From contig DKRJ01000013.1 in assembly GCA_002472145.1 (NCBI GenBank), forward strand, positions 1 to 64,000: 64,000 nucleotides of DNA. Reading direction: 5' to 3'. The stretch is from Clostridiales bacterium UBA7285 (GTDB taxonomy: Bacteria; Bacillota; Clostridia; Peptostreptococcales; Anaerovoracaceae). Every line of letters begins with the position of its first letter. Within the stretch, counting starts at the first letter, position 1. Of this stretch, positions 17,045 through 24,938 are shown piece after piece. Position numbers and translations under genes: made by a program. The notes under the pieces are model-generated. The model was not told the DNA's origin and made no database searches. It worked only from the letters and a program-made list of their open reading frames with translations.

Positions 17045-18658
17045 ATGGGAAATAACGAGAGCAGCAGCAGAAAAGTAATAAAGGGAGCCGCTATCATCGG
17101 CGTAAGCGGAGTTATAGTGAAGATCCTAGGAGCGTGCTTCAGGATCCCGTTAACGAACTGGATCGGCGCGGACGGAATGTCATATTACGGCTACGCGTAC
17201 CAGATCTACGGGACCCTCGTGATACTCGCGACGGCGGGAGTGCCTGTCGCGATCTCCAGGCTCGCCGCCGAAAACATAGGACTGCGTCAGTATAAAAACG
17301 CGCACCGCATCTTCCACGTATCGCTCATCATGATGGCCGTGCTCGGCCTGATATTATTCTCTATCTGTTTTTTCCTCGCGGGCACGCTTACGAACGCCCT
17401 CGGCAATCCGGGAGCCAGGCTCGCCGTCAGAGCGATCGCTCCGGCGCTTTTTTTCGTCTCCCTGCTCGCTACGTTCAGGGGGTATTTCCAAGGCAGGCAG
17501 AACATGAACCCGACGGCTATTTCGGAGATCGTCGAGCAGCTCGTCAGGGTCATCGTAGGACTGTCGCTGGCATACAGCCTTCTCGATAAGAGCCTGGAGG
17601 AGACTGCCGCCGGAGCGGCATTCGGGGCGACGGCGGGATCTGTAGCCGCGCTGGCGATCATCATTATCATATATGTCCTTAACGTCAAAGTCATCCGGCT
17701 GAAGATCTCCAGAGGTCTGGAGTATGTAGAACCGTACGGCGTCCTCGCAAAAAAGATCGCGGTGATCGCGATCCCGATAGTTATCGGGTCCCTGATCATG
17801 CCGATAATGAACCTGACAGACACAGTCATAGTCATGAGGAGGCTGCAGAGCACGGGATATTCATATGAGCAGTCGCGCCACCTGTACGGCCTGATAAGCG
17901 GGTACTGCTCGACGCTGATAGGATTTCCTCAGATATTCACACAGGCCGTCGCGATAAGCCTGGTGCCGGCTATATCGGCCGCACGCGCGGTAGGCGATTC
18001 CGAAAGGGTAAAGGACAACACGTTCCTGGGCTACCGGCTGACGATGATCATGGCTTTCCCATGCGCGCTGGGCATCTTTGCTCTGGCAAAGCCTATCCTG
18101 CTGCTCCTGTACGGCAGCCGCCCGGAAGAGGCATCGGAAGCAGCGCCTACGCTCATGATTCTGTCGATCGGTGTTATAGGACTGGCGATAAGCCAGACAT
18201 CGACCGGAGTGCTTCAGGCGGTCGGGAAACAGATGGTCCCGGTATATCACCTCCTGTGGGGCATGGGCGCAAAGATCGTCCTGACGTATGTCCTCGTCGG
18301 GATACATTCTCTGAATATCAAAGGCGCCGCGATTTCGACGCTTGTCGCGTACGCGATATCTTTCATCCTGAACAATATATCCGTGAGGAAATACACCGGA
18401 ACGAAGTTCGACTACGTTAAAACGTATGTGAAGCCGGGGATCGCCTCGGTCGTGATGGCGCTGTTCGTTCTGCTGGCCCACAGAGCATTCTTCGGCATCG
18501 CGGGCAATTCGATCGCGACACTGATAGCGATATTAGTCGGGATCCTCGTATACTTCCTGATGATACTGCTTTTGAAAGCCGTCACGCCTGACGAACTTGA
18601 CAGGATCTCCGCGGGGCGCCGGATCAATAAAATTTTCCGTAAATTCTACAGAGACTGA
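17045..18658 (+). CDS. SpoVB/MurJ-like MOP-superfamily flippase
   Basis: Polytopic membrane protein of about 537 aa with roughly 14 predicted transmembrane segments and the polysaccharide-biosynthesis/MATE-like fold. FRIPLTNWIGADGMSYYGYAYQIY near the N-terminus is typical of the SpoVB/YabM/MurJ group that moves lipid-linked cell-wall precursors across the membrane. In B. subtilis the homologue lies in the same place between mfd and yabN. GGAGGGAG is followed by the ATG at 17045; a start at 17012 inside mfd is possible but lacks a better site. Whether it is the essential lipid II flippase or a sporulation-type paralogue cannot be told from sequence. Confidence 0.85.
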   Translation: MGNNESSSRKVIKGAAIIGVSGVIVKILGACFRIPLTNWIGADGMSYYGYAYQIYGTLVILATAGVPVAISRLAAENIGLRQYKNAHRIFHVSLIMMAVLGLILFSICFFLAGTLTNALGNPGARLAVRAIAPALFFVSLLATFRGYFQGRQNMNPTAISEIVEQLVRVIVGLSLAYSLLDKSLEETAAGAAFGATAGSVAALAIIIIIYVLNVKVIRLKISRGLEYVEPYGVLAKKIAVIAIPIVIGSLIMPIMNLTDTVIVMRRLQSTGYSYEQSRHLYGLISGYCSTLIGFPQIFTQAVAISLVPAISAARAVGDSERVKDNTFLGYRLTMIMAFPCALGIFALAKPILLLLYGSRPEEASEAAPTLMILSIGVIGLAISQTSTGVLQAVGKQMVPVYHLLWGMGAKIVLTYVLVGIHSLNIKGAAISTLVAYAISFILNNISVRKYTGTKFDYVKTYVKPGIASVVMALFVLLAHRAFFGIAGNSIATLIAILVGILVYFLMILLLKAVTPDELDRISAGRRINKIFRKFYRD

Positions 18659-18675
18659 GACAGAGAGAACGAGAC

Positions 18676-19494
18676 ATGGAAACTTCAGCACTTAAACCTG
18701 AATATGCATATTTATATATCGAGGCAAAGACTCCCGAAGAGGCAGGAAGACGCTTCTACGATCTGATACACGTACTGCGCAGGAACTGCCCGTGGGACAT
18801 GGAGCAGACACACGAGAGCCTCAGGAACAACTTCCTGGAGGAAGTCTACGAGGCATGCGACGCCATAGACAGGCGCGATCCGGACAATCTCGGCGAGGAA
18901 CTCGGAGACGTGCTTCTTCAGGTATTCCTGCACTGTGAGATCGCTTCGGAGCATGACGATTTTGATATCATAGACGTGATAAACCGCGAATGTGATAAGA
19001 TGATTCGCCGCCATCCGCATGTTTTTGCGGACGAGAGTGAAAAAGGTGTTGACAAAATATTATGTAAATGGGAAAATATTAAACGAAAAGAGCATGGAAT
19101 TTCAACAAATTCAGAAAGACTGTACGACGTGCCCCGCGCGTTTCCCGCACTTATGCGAAGTCAGAAGGTGCAGAAGCGGGCAGCGGACGCCGGCTTCGAC
19201 TGGACCGACATCTCGGGTCCGGAAGAAAAGGTAGTCGAGGAACTGAAGGAATTCCGGGAAGCCGACGCCACCGGCTGCAGGGAAGACATGCAGGAAGAAC
19301 TGGGGGATCTGCTTTTTTCGGTCGTTAACGTAGTAAGGTTCGCGGGCTTCGACGCCGAGGAAACTTTGAACAAGGCGACCGATAAATTCATAGCTCGATT
19401 CGCCGGAATGGAAGACAGAGCCACTGATGAAGGGAAGAACTTCGGCGATCTTTCACCGGATGAGATGGACCAGTTTTGGAATGATATTAAGTAG
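18676..19494 (+). CDS. mazG: Nucleoside triphosphate pyrophosphohydrolase MazG
   Basis: Cleaves NTPs/dNTPs to monophosphate and pyrophosphate, a pool-cleaning role. 272 aa with two MazG repeats: the first has CPWDMEQTHESLRNNFLEEVYEACDAI and EELGDVLLQVFLH, the second EELKEF and EELGDLLFSVVNVVRF, giving the paired E-E-x-x-E / E-x-x-D metal-binding pattern. The B. subtilis positional homologue YabN has an additional N-terminal methylase domain that is missing here. The section 19040-19110 is noticeably AT-rich and holds a perfect TTGACA, possibly an internal promoter for the hup gene downstream. It starts 17 bp after the flippase stop. Confidence 0.92.
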   Translation: METSALKPEYAYLYIEAKTPEEAGRRFYDLIHVLRRNCPWDMEQTHESLRNNFLEEVYEACDAIDRRDPDNLGEELGDVLLQVFLHCEIASEHDDFDIIDVINRECDKMIRRHPHVFADESEKGVDKILCKWENIKRKEHGISTNSERLYDVPRAFPALMRSQKVQKRAADAGFDWTDISGPEEKVVEELKEFREADATGCREDMQEELGDLLFSVVNVVRFAGFDAEETLNKATDKFIARFAGMEDRATDEGKNFGDLSPDEMDQFWNDIK

Positions 19495-19539
19495 AATATA
19501 ACTAATATCATTATTTAGATTTTTAAGGAGGATTTTACT

Positions 19540-19836
19540 ATGAACAAGGCTGAATTGGTTGCAAAAGTAGCTGAAAAGACCAACATGAAGAAGAAGGATT
19601 CAGAAGCGGCAATCAACGCTTTTCTGAGCACTGTCGAGGAGACGCTTGTTAAAGGCGATAAGGTCCAGCTCATCGGATTCGGAACGTTCGAAACCAGGAA
19701 GAGAAAAGCCAGAGAGGGAAGAAACCCTAGAAAACCTGACGAAACGATCAAGATCCCTGCATCGAAGGCTCCTGTATTCAAAGCCGGCAAGGCCCTTAAG
19801 GACGCTGTAAATAAGAAGAACTCGAAGAAGAAATAA
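19540..19836 (+). CDS. hup: HU-family DNA-binding protein
   Basis: Small histone-like nucleoid protein, 98 aa, forming dimers that bend DNA. MNKAELVAKVAEKT at the start, GFGTFETRKRKAREGRNPRK for the DNA-embracing arm, and the IPASKAPVFKAGKALKDAV end are classical HU. The C-terminal tail is Lys/Ser/Asn-rich. A very strong AAGGAGG lies 8 nt before the ATG and a strong terminator follows, fitting high expression. Confidence 0.97.
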   Translation: MNKAELVAKVAEKTNMKKKDSEAAINAFLSTVEETLVKGDKVQLIGFGTFETRKRKAREGRNPRKPDETIKIPASKAPVFKAGKALKDAVNKKNSKKK

Positions 19837-19854
19837 ATTCTGATTGTTCGCGCG

Positions 19855-19890
19855 CGGCAGCCCGTTCGATGCGGGCTGTCGTTTTTTATT
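19855..19890 (+). terminator. Terminator after hup
   Basis: Stem CGGCAGCCCG (19855-19864) with CGGGCTGTCG (19872-19881), one G-T pair, loop TTCGATG, followed by six T. It separates hup from rqcP, though rqcP starts only 45 nt later and may depend on read-through. Confidence 0.88.
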
Positions 19891-19925
19891 CCCGCGCTGA
19901 TATCGCGCGCTATGGGGGAAGTAAT

Positions 19926-20174
19926 TTGAGGCTCGATAAATTTCTTAAAAACTCAAGGCTTATCAAAAGGCGCACAGTTGCAAAAGAGGCCTGCGACGAA
20001 CAGCGCGTGACGGTAAACGGCAAAACCGCGAAGCCGGGAACGGAACTCAAGACGGGCGACGTCGTAACGATCGCGTTTGGCAGCGGATCGATCACAGTCA
20101 GGGTCGAAAACATGCCCGATTCTGTCAGGAAGGAAGACGCAGTCGGTATGTACACCGTCATAGAGGACAAATGA
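19926..20174 (+). CDS. rqcP: S4-domain RNA-binding protein RqcP (YabO-like)
   Basis: 82 aa, an almost pure S4 RNA-binding domain: RLDKFLKNSRLIKRRTVAKEACDEQRV, then VNGKTAKPG and GDVVTIAFG. In B. subtilis the homologue RqcP (YabO) works with RqcH on stalled 50S subunits, adding alanine tails to nascent chains. It sits after mazG there as well, which supports the assignment over heat-shock Hsp15. The start is TTG at 19926, with GGGGGAAG 5 nt upstream and the family's RLDKFLK directly after. A longer reading from ATG 19869 would begin in the loop of the hup terminator and is rejected. Confidence 0.87.
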   Translation: MRLDKFLKNSRLIKRRTVAKEACDEQRVTVNGKTAKPGTELKTGDVVTIAFGSGSITVRVENMPDSVRKEDAVGMYTVIEDK

Positions 20175-20182
20175 TGATATCG

Positions 20183-20217
20183 GAAATAAAAAGCGCGGGA
20201 CAGGGGATGTCCCGCGC
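20183..20217 (-). terminator. Terminator after alr
   Basis: A perfect 9-bp stem GCGCGGGAC/GTCCCGCGC (20193-20201 with 20209-20217) with a U-tract on the minus strand (complement of AAATAAAAA at 20184-20192). A second 7-bp hairpin GGCCGCA/TGCGGCC lies at 20231-20249 without a U-tract. Confidence 0.85.
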
Positions 20218-20257
20218 GTGAACGGCGATAGGCCGCAAGGAATGCGGCCGTCATTCG

Positions 20258-21376
20258 CTATATGTGATAAATACGCGGCGGGCGCGCGGTCAATCTGCAC
20301 AGCACGTCGTTTTTGTTTGTCCCGAGGATGTCGCAGGCCTCCTGAATAGTCATGGACCCGTCGGAACCGTCTCCGTAGATCACGACCTCATCACCTTCCT
20401 CCACTCCCGGAACGTCGGTCACGTCCGCGACCGCCTGATCCATGCAGATCACTCCGATGACGGGGACTCTCTTACCGCGGATCAGGACGCTTCCGCAGTC
20501 TCTGAACTGGCGCGGATAGCCATCAGCGTATCCGAAAGGCATCGTGGCGATAACGCTGTCGCGCTGCGCGATGAAATGGTAATCGTATCCGACGCCTTCG
20601 CCTTTTTTGATGTGATGGATCTCCGAGATCGCGCTCTTGAATGAGATCGCCTGCTCGACAGGAAGATATCCCTTGTGGTATCCGCGCATACCGTAGATGA
20701 GCGCGCCTGGCCTGACCATGTTCATCCTGAACTCAGGATAATCGACGCACGCTATGCTGTCCGCGATATGCTTGTATCTGAACTTGCAGCCCATGCTCTC
20801 GCAGAGCGAAATGAAATCGGTGAACTTTCTGTACTGGCGCCTGTTTTCTTCGTCATTTGCGAGGGCGAGGTGTGTGAAAATGCCTTCTACTTCTATGCCG
20901 CCGACCTTGAACATGCCCGCGACCTCACGCGCGTAATCATCGCTGGGGACTTTGCCGAGCCTGTGGAATCCTGTGTCGACCTTGACGTGGACCTTTGCCT
21001 TTTTACCGAGTTTCTCAGCCTCGCTGCCCAGGATCTCGGCCTGATGAAGGCTGAAAATCGTCTGAGTGATGTTCATTTCCGCCACTATGCCCAGATATCT
21101 GTCCGGAGTGTGGCCGAGGATGAAAAGAGGGTAGTCAGGACAGGCATTCCTGAGTTCGACGGCTTCGCTCAGCGTAGCGACTGCCAGATAGGAAGCGCCG
21201 TTTTCGATGATGACCGGCGCGAGTCTTACGGCTCCCAGCCCGTAAGCGTTTGCTTTGACGACAGCCATGACGGCTACGTCGGGACCGACCATCTCCTTGA
21301 TCATCGCGGTGTTTTTTGCGACTCTAAAGAGATCCACCTCGATCCTCGTGTCTCGCAGTACCTCATTTTCTTGCAT
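20258..21376 (-). CDS. alr: Alanine racemase
   Basis: PLP enzyme interconverting L- and D-alanine, supplying D-Ala for peptidoglycan; it pairs with ddl in this window. 372 aa, usual length. The PLP lysine lies in VMAVVKANAYGLGA (Lys41), the TIM-barrel half continues with HVKVDTGFHRLG, and the C-terminal beta domain has GVGYDYHF (with the catalytic tyrosine expected here) and GVICMDQ. I start at the ATG at 21376, preceded by GGAGG at 11 nt. It lies 44 bp downstream of the exonuclease gene on the same strand and is probably co-transcribed with it. Confidence 0.94.
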   Translation of the reverse strand: MQENEVLRDTRIEVDLFRVAKNTAMIKEMVGPDVAVMAVVKANAYGLGAVRLAPVIIENGASYLAVATLSEAVELRNACPDYPLFILGHTPDRYLGIVAEMNITQTIFSLHQAEILGSEAEKLGKKAKVHVKVDTGFHRLGKVPSDDYAREVAGMFKVGGIEVEGIFTHLALANDEENRRQYRKFTDFISLCESMGCKFRYKHIADSIACVDYPEFRMNMVRPGALIYGMRGYHKGYLPVEQAISFKSAISEIHHIKKGEGVGYDYHFIAQRDSVIATMPFGYADGYPRQFRDCGSVLIRGKRVPVIGVICMDQAVADVTDVPGVEEGDEVVIYGDGSDGSMTIQEACDILGTNKNDVLCRLTARPPRIYHI

Positions 21377-21420
21377 TTCTCTGATAACCTCCGATCTCAA
21401 TACTATTAAAAATACAGCGG

Positions 21421-22404
21421 CTAAAGTCTCAGCAGTCCTGGAACGAACTCCCGCAGGAAGGCGTTGAGAGCCGCGTAATTTATTACGTTTCCTTCTTTTA
21501 CGATCAGATATCCGCTGGAGAATTCCGGGAATTTGGAAGCAGCGCGGCCGGCCGGTTCGGGAGCGAACGACGCGTCGAAATACACCGAGCCTGATTTTGT
21601 CTCGCACGGTATCGAGATCTCGAAGGAACAGTCACCGGCTGAGCGTCTGAAGAGAAAAGGTTCCTCCGCTGTAGGGAACTTGATGTAGCTCGCCGGTTCG
21701 CGCGTTGCGCCGCGAACGGAGATCTCACCGCGCTTCACGTCCACTTTTTTTACGATGCCGCCGCGTACAGGAAAGCCCGATCGCGCGAACGCCCTGTCGA
21801 CGTCAGCGTATCTCAGCACCGGGATCAGACAGTAGAGCTGACGGACGTCGTCCGCGTTATGAAGCAGGATCCTGTTCTCGCACTCCCCGGAGCCGCACCT
21901 TACGTACTCATCATACATCCTGATGCTTTCCTCTCCCGAGATCTCGTCGGTACGGCCGCCGCTTATCCCGGCGAAGCGCTCCACGTTCTTCTGGCTCATG
22001 CTTCCGATCGCGCCGGGCAGGTCTGAGTAATACTTCAGGAACGTGAAAATGTCCAGATCGTAAAGTTTCGGAACGTTTGTGCCGTATCTGCGTGCGCGCT
22101 TCTCCAGATATGGCATGTCAAAGAATCTCCCGTTGTATGTCACGACAAATTCACACCGCGAAAGATCCCCTGCGGCGCATTTCAGTATTTCGCTCTCGTC
22201 CCCGGGAGTTTCGGCAAAATACTGGAGGAGCGTACGTTCGTCCCCGCCGCATATCATCATGCCGATCAGTATCACGGGGTCGCGGGCGGGTGAGAGCCCC
22301 AGCGTCTCGATATCGAGAACGGCAAAGCGCATCCCTTCGGTATATTCTCTTACGGCGCGCGGAAAAATTATATCCGCGTCGAATGTTCCGGTCAATTTTT
22401 TCAT
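21421..22404 (-). CDS. RNase H-like exonuclease, YprB type
   Basis: 327-aa protein with the ribonuclease H-like fold of the YprB/RNase_H_2 family. The metal-binding DEDD-type motifs are visible as AVLDIETLGL near residue 30, FVVTYNGRFFDMPYL around 90, and HNADDVRQL in the 180s. Substrate is unknown in the family; the fold suggests 3'-5' trimming of nucleic acid. The C-terminal 100 residues are poorly conserved and unassigned. The ATG at 22404 follows GGAGA by 8 nt. It has its own promoter right upstream and is followed by alr. Confidence 0.82.
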   Translation of the reverse strand: MKKLTGTFDADIIFPRAVREYTEGMRFAVLDIETLGLSPARDPVILIGMMICGGDERTLLQYFAETPGDESEILKCAAGDLSRCEFVVTYNGRFFDMPYLEKRARRYGTNVPKLYDLDIFTFLKYYSDLPGAIGSMSQKNVERFAGISGGRTDEISGEESIRMYDEYVRCGSGECENRILLHNADDVRQLYCLIPVLRYADVDRAFARSGFPVRGGIVKKVDVKRGEISVRGATREPASYIKFPTAEEPFLFRRSAGDCSFEISIPCETKSGSVYFDASFAPEPAGRAASKFPEFSSGYLIVKEGNVINYAALNAFLREFVPGLLRL

Positions 22405-22423
22405 ACCTTGATCTCCGGGTATT

Positions 22424-22452
22424 ATTATAATCCCGGAACGGGGATATATCAA
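22424..22452 (-). promoter_or_regulatory. Promoter of the exonuclease-alr unit
   Basis: On the minus strand, TTGATA (22452-22447), 17 nt, TATAAT (22429-22424). The predicted start point near 22417 leaves a 5' leader of only about 13 nt, just enough for the GGAGA ribosome site. Confidence 0.75.
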
Positions 22453-22464
22453 AAGATTCGGGAA

Positions 22465-22498
22465 ACAAAATAAACCTCGGGGAAGAGGTTTATTTTGT
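22465..22498. repeat. Perfect 14-bp inverted repeat, terminator-like hairpin
   Basis: ACAAAATAAACCTC (22465-22478), loop GGGGAA, GAGGTTTATTTTGT (22485-22498). Each arm ends in an A/T-rich block, so it could terminate transcription in either direction. It lies between two divergently transcribed genes, where no annotated transcript needs ending. Confidence 0.8.
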
Positions 22499-22735
22499 AA
22501 AAGGGGTATTGAGATTAGAGATTGAGGAGGTCATTCTTCTGACAACCTCTATTTGTATTTTACAATAACTTTTTCGATTAATCAACATTATTTTTTGTAA
22601 TTCTTTGTATACTTGATGCCCGCAACCCAATAACGCACTTTGACGTATGAGCATAATCAATGATAATGTGAATTTGTCGAAAAAAATAATGATGTCTATA
22701 ACGAAATTATCGTAACCCACATGAAAAAACTATGG
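22499..22735. other. AT-rich divergent intergenic region without a recognised gene
   Basis: Much more AT-rich than its surroundings. It contains an imperfect hairpin at about 22526-22549 (GAGGTCA ... TGACAACCTC) and many short A/T runs. A 76-codon minus-strand open frame from GTG 22720 to 22490 is hydrophobic at its start but has no ribosome site or recognisable similarity, so I do not call it. A small RNA ending at the 22465-22498 hairpin is possible; nothing else is seen. Confidence 0.4.
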
Positions 22736-22741
22736 TATAAT
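22733..22741 (+). promoter_or_regulatory. Extended -10 promoter of nudF
   Basis: TGGTATAAT (22733-22741) about 30 nt before the nudF start codon; there is no good -35 box at 16-18 nt, so this relies on the extended -10. Confidence 0.65.
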
Positions 22742-22770
22742 ACTTTCATATTTGTCGGTGCGAGGATAAC

Positions 22771-23316
22771 ATGACATTCGAAGAAAAAACACTTGAAAGT
22801 GAAATGATATACCGCGGAAAGATCATCAATCTGCGGCGCGACAAGGTAACAGTCCTCCATGGGACCTCATACAGAGAGATCGTAGAGCACCACGGCGGGT
22901 CTGTTATAGCTGCGCTTAAGGACAACGGGAATGTGATCGCGGTAAAACAGTACAGGAAACCGGCCGGGCGGGTGATGCTCGAGATCCCGGCGGGGAAGCG
23001 CGACCCGGGAGAGTCTCCGGATGAGACCGCAAGGCGGGAACTAAAGGAGGAGACGGGGTATACGGCAGAGAAGCTGATACTGCTGACCAGGATGTATCCG
23101 TCGCCCGGATATACGGAGGAAGTACTGTATATTTATCTGGCGCTCGGCCTTACGCCGGGCGAAACGGATCCCGATTACAACGAGGCGATCGACGTCTGCG
23201 AATACCCTCTGGACACCCTGCTCGAGATGGCTGACAGGGGTGAGATCGAAGACGCCAAGACACTTGCCGGATTACTGCTCGCGAAGCGGTATCTGGATCA
23301 CAACGCCGTAAAATAA
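22771..23316 (+). CDS. nudF: NUDIX hydrolase, ADP-ribose pyrophosphatase type
   Basis: 181-aa NUDIX enzyme, probably hydrolysing ADP-ribose to AMP and ribose-5-phosphate. The full Nudix box G-x5-E-x7-R-E-L-x-E-E-T-G-Y is present (GKRDPGESPDETARRELKEETGY) near residues 75-97, followed by the S-P-G-Y-T-E feature typical of ADP-ribose pyrophosphatases. The ATG follows CGAGG at 5-6 nt. The nudF-xerD neighbourhood also occurs in B. subtilis. Confidence 0.93.
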   Translation: MTFEEKTLESEMIYRGKIINLRRDKVTVLHGTSYREIVEHHGGSVIAALKDNGNVIAVKQYRKPAGRVMLEIPAGKRDPGESPDETARRELKEETGYTAEKLILLTRMYPSPGYTEEVLYIYLALGLTPGETDPDYNEAIDVCEYPLDTLLEMADRGEIEDAKTLAGLLLAKRYLDHNAVK

Positions 23317-23334
23317 AACAGGAGCACCGAAGAC

Positions 23335-24225
23335 ATGGAAACAGCCGCATTTGAAGAATATCTGCGCAAAACGAAGAAAGCGTCCGAAAACACGATAACC
23401 GCTTACACCCGCGATATTTCCGCCTTTGAAAGATACATGAACGCGCACGGCAAGACAGCCGAACGCGCGAGCAAGACCGATATAGTTGCGTATATAATGG
23501 AACTCGATAAAAACGGCAGGTCGAGATCCACTTCCAACCGCAAGCTTGCTTCCCTGCGCGCATACTATGAGTTCCTCATCAGCCGCGGGACGCTCTCGTC
23601 CGACCCGACGAAGGGCATCAAGACCCCGAGGGCGGAAAGAGGGGAACTGGAATACCTTTCCATAGAAGAGGTCAACCACCTCCTGTCCATGCCGGACGAT
23701 TCCGTAAAGGGTAAACGCGACCGCGCGATCCTCGAAGTCCTGTACGGCACCGGGATCCGCGTCATGGAACTGATAGAACTGGATCTGAAGGATCTGAACC
23801 TGCGGATGGGCTTTATCACGTGCTCCGGAGAACACGGAAGGGCGAGGATCGTCCCGCTCGGCAGCTACGCGAGGAACGCTCTCACCGAATACCTGGAGAA
23901 GAGCCGCCCGGCGCTCATGGGATCGCGCGCAACGGTCGACGACCCTGGCTCTCCGCTTTTCATCAATTACGCAGGAGAGAGGTTCACGCGGCAGGGGCTT
24001 TGGAAAGTGCTTAAATCGTACGGAAAAGCCGCGGGGATCGAAGACAAGATATCGCCTCATATCCTCAGGACTTCCTTTGCCGTCCACATGATACAGAACG
24101 GGGCGGACATCAAGACGCTGCAGGAACTCATGGGATACGACGACATGCAGGCGCTTCAGGTATTCGTGCAGATGACGAACAGCCGGATAAAGGACGTCTA
24201 CGACAAAACGCACCCGAGAGCGTAA
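23335..24225 (+). CDS. XerD-like tyrosine recombinase homologue with a degenerate active site
   Basis: 296 aa, full length for XerC/XerD: N-terminal SAM-like core-binding domain (1-100) and C-terminal catalytic fold. Overall similarity to XerD is clear, including the end RIKDVYDKTHPRA. However the catalytic set is broken. Arg142 (GTGIRVMEL), His242 and Arg245 (HILRTSFAVH) remain. The beta-hairpin lysine (normally GKGxKxR) is Glu166 in SGEHGRAR, the second histidine (normally LGH) is Tyr268 in LMGYDD, and the nucleophilic tyrosine (normally IYTH) is Phe277 in VFVQ. It should bind DNA but not cleave it. Similar inactive XerD-like proteins are known in streptococci. The frame is intact, so it is not a simple pseudogene. 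Confidence 0.88.
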   Translation: METAAFEEYLRKTKKASENTITAYTRDISAFERYMNAHGKTAERASKTDIVAYIMELDKNGRSRSTSNRKLASLRAYYEFLISRGTLSSDPTKGIKTPRAERGELEYLSIEEVNHLLSMPDDSVKGKRDRAILEVLYGTGIRVMELIELDLKDLNLRMGFITCSGEHGRARIVPLGSYARNALTEYLEKSRPALMGSRATVDDPGSPLFINYAGERFTRQGLWKVLKSYGKAAGIEDKISPHILRTSFAVHMIQNGADIKTLQELMGYDDMQALQVFVQMTNSRIKDVYDKTHPRA

Positions 24226-24232
24226 AAAACGC

Positions 24233-24261
24233 TTGCGCGGCCAAAAACGCTGTGGTATACT
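24233..24261 (+). promoter_or_regulatory. rplS promoter
   Basis: TTGCGC (24233-24238), 17-nt spacer, extended -10 TGGTATACT (24253-24261). The transcript would start near 24268, immediately before the L19 leader. Confidence 0.75.
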
Positions 24262-24267
24262 TTTTCA

Positions 24268-24318
24268 GGTCATTACGGGTGGTCCTCTGCAGGCACGGGG
24301 CCGCAAGAACACCTATGG
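24268..24318 (+). ncRNA. Ribosomal protein L19 leader
   Basis: The segment between the promoter and the rplS ribosome site folds with GGGTG (24277-24281) against CACCT (24309-24313), enclosing TCCTCTGCAGGC and GGGGCCGCAAGAA. Sequence and position match my memory of the Bacillota L19 leader, through which L19 is thought to repress its own mRNA. A covariance-model search would settle it. Confidence 0.65.
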
Positions 24319-24340
24319 AATAAAGGAGGAACCTTAAATC

Positions 24341-24685
24341 ATGAACGCACTCGATGCAGTAGCGCAGGACTACCTTAAGAAAGACGTTCCGGATTTCAAG
24401 CCGGGCGATCAGGTAAAGGTATACGTCAAGATCAAAGAAGGCAACAGAGAGAGGACCCAGATGTTCGAGGGATTCGTCCTTAAGAGACAGGGCGGCGGGA
24501 TCAGCGAGACATTCACTGTCAGAAGGATCGCTTCCGGCGTCGGCGTCGAAAAGACGTTCCCTGTACATTCGCCTTGGGTCGAGAAGATCGAGGTCATCAG
24601 AGAAGGCGACGTAAGGAGAGCCAAACTGAATTACATGCGCGGCAGAACAGGCAAGGCCGCAAAGATCAAGACGAAGGAAGACTGA
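24341..24685 (+). CDS. rplS: 50S ribosomal protein L19
   Basis: 114-aa ribosomal protein at the 30S-50S interface. Family stretches: FKPGDQVKVYVKIKEGNRERTQ-F-GFV, RRIASGVGVEKTFPVHSPWVEKIEV, and AKLNYMRGRTGKAAKIK. AAAGGAGGA precedes the ATG. It has its own promoter, leader and terminator. In many Bacillota rplS is followed by rbgA and rnhB; here the glycine cleavage operon lies between them. Confidence 0.97.
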   Translation: MNALDAVAQDYLKKDVPDFKPGDQVKVYVKIKEGNRERTQMFEGFVLKRQGGGISETFTVRRIASGVGVEKTFPVHSPWVEKIEVIREGDVRRAKLNYMRGRTGKAAKIKTKED

Positions 24686-24713
24686 TCTTCCTGAGTCTCA
24701 TCAAACGGAAATC

Positions 24714-24759
24714 AGAACAGTCCCAGGCTGGCATACAGCCGAAGGCTGTTCTTTTTTTA
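24714..24759 (+). terminator. Terminator after rplS
   Basis: AGAACAG (24714-24720) pairs with CTGTTCT (24746-24752), enclosing an inner GGCTG-GCATA-CAGCC hairpin, and is followed by a run of T. Confidence 0.85.
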
Positions 24760-24853
24760 GCGGATGTCATAAACGGCTACAAAATAAGCGCAGGAATTTT
24801 GTTCCCTGCACAAAATCGGGGCGGATCATGCGGATATTATTTGTCCTTTCGGC

Positions 24854-24882
24854 TTGAACTGTTCATGCCTTGAAATTATAAT
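24854..24882 (+). promoter_or_regulatory. Promoter of the glycine cleavage operon
   Basis: TTGAAC (24854-24859), 17 nt, TATAAT (24877-24882). The predicted transcript start is near 24889, about 50 nt before gcvT, leaving no room for a glycine riboswitch, and none is seen in 24760-24938. Confidence 0.78.
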
Positions 24883-24938
24883 AAAACTGCAAATCGTTTT
24901 TTCATTCTGCGCGGGAACGCGATCCAAGGAGAAGCAAA

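Noticed and set aside
19869..19925. N-terminal extension of rqcP from ATG 19869
   Set aside because: It begins in the loop of the hup terminator, and the conserved S4 sequence starts at the TTG at 19926 with a good ribosome site.
22490..22720. A 76-codon minus-strand frame in the AT-rich intergenic region
   Set aside because: GTG start without ribosome site, ends at the hairpin, and amino-acid composition reflects AT-richness; more likely non-coding.
23335..24225. XerD homologue as a mobile-element integrase
   Set aside because: No att sites, tRNA, excisionase or phage genes nearby, and the nudF neighbour and XerD-type ends indicate a chromosomal gene.
24760..24938. Glycine riboswitch before gcvT
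   Set aside because: The core motifs of the glycine aptamer are not visible and the predicted leader is only about 50 nt.
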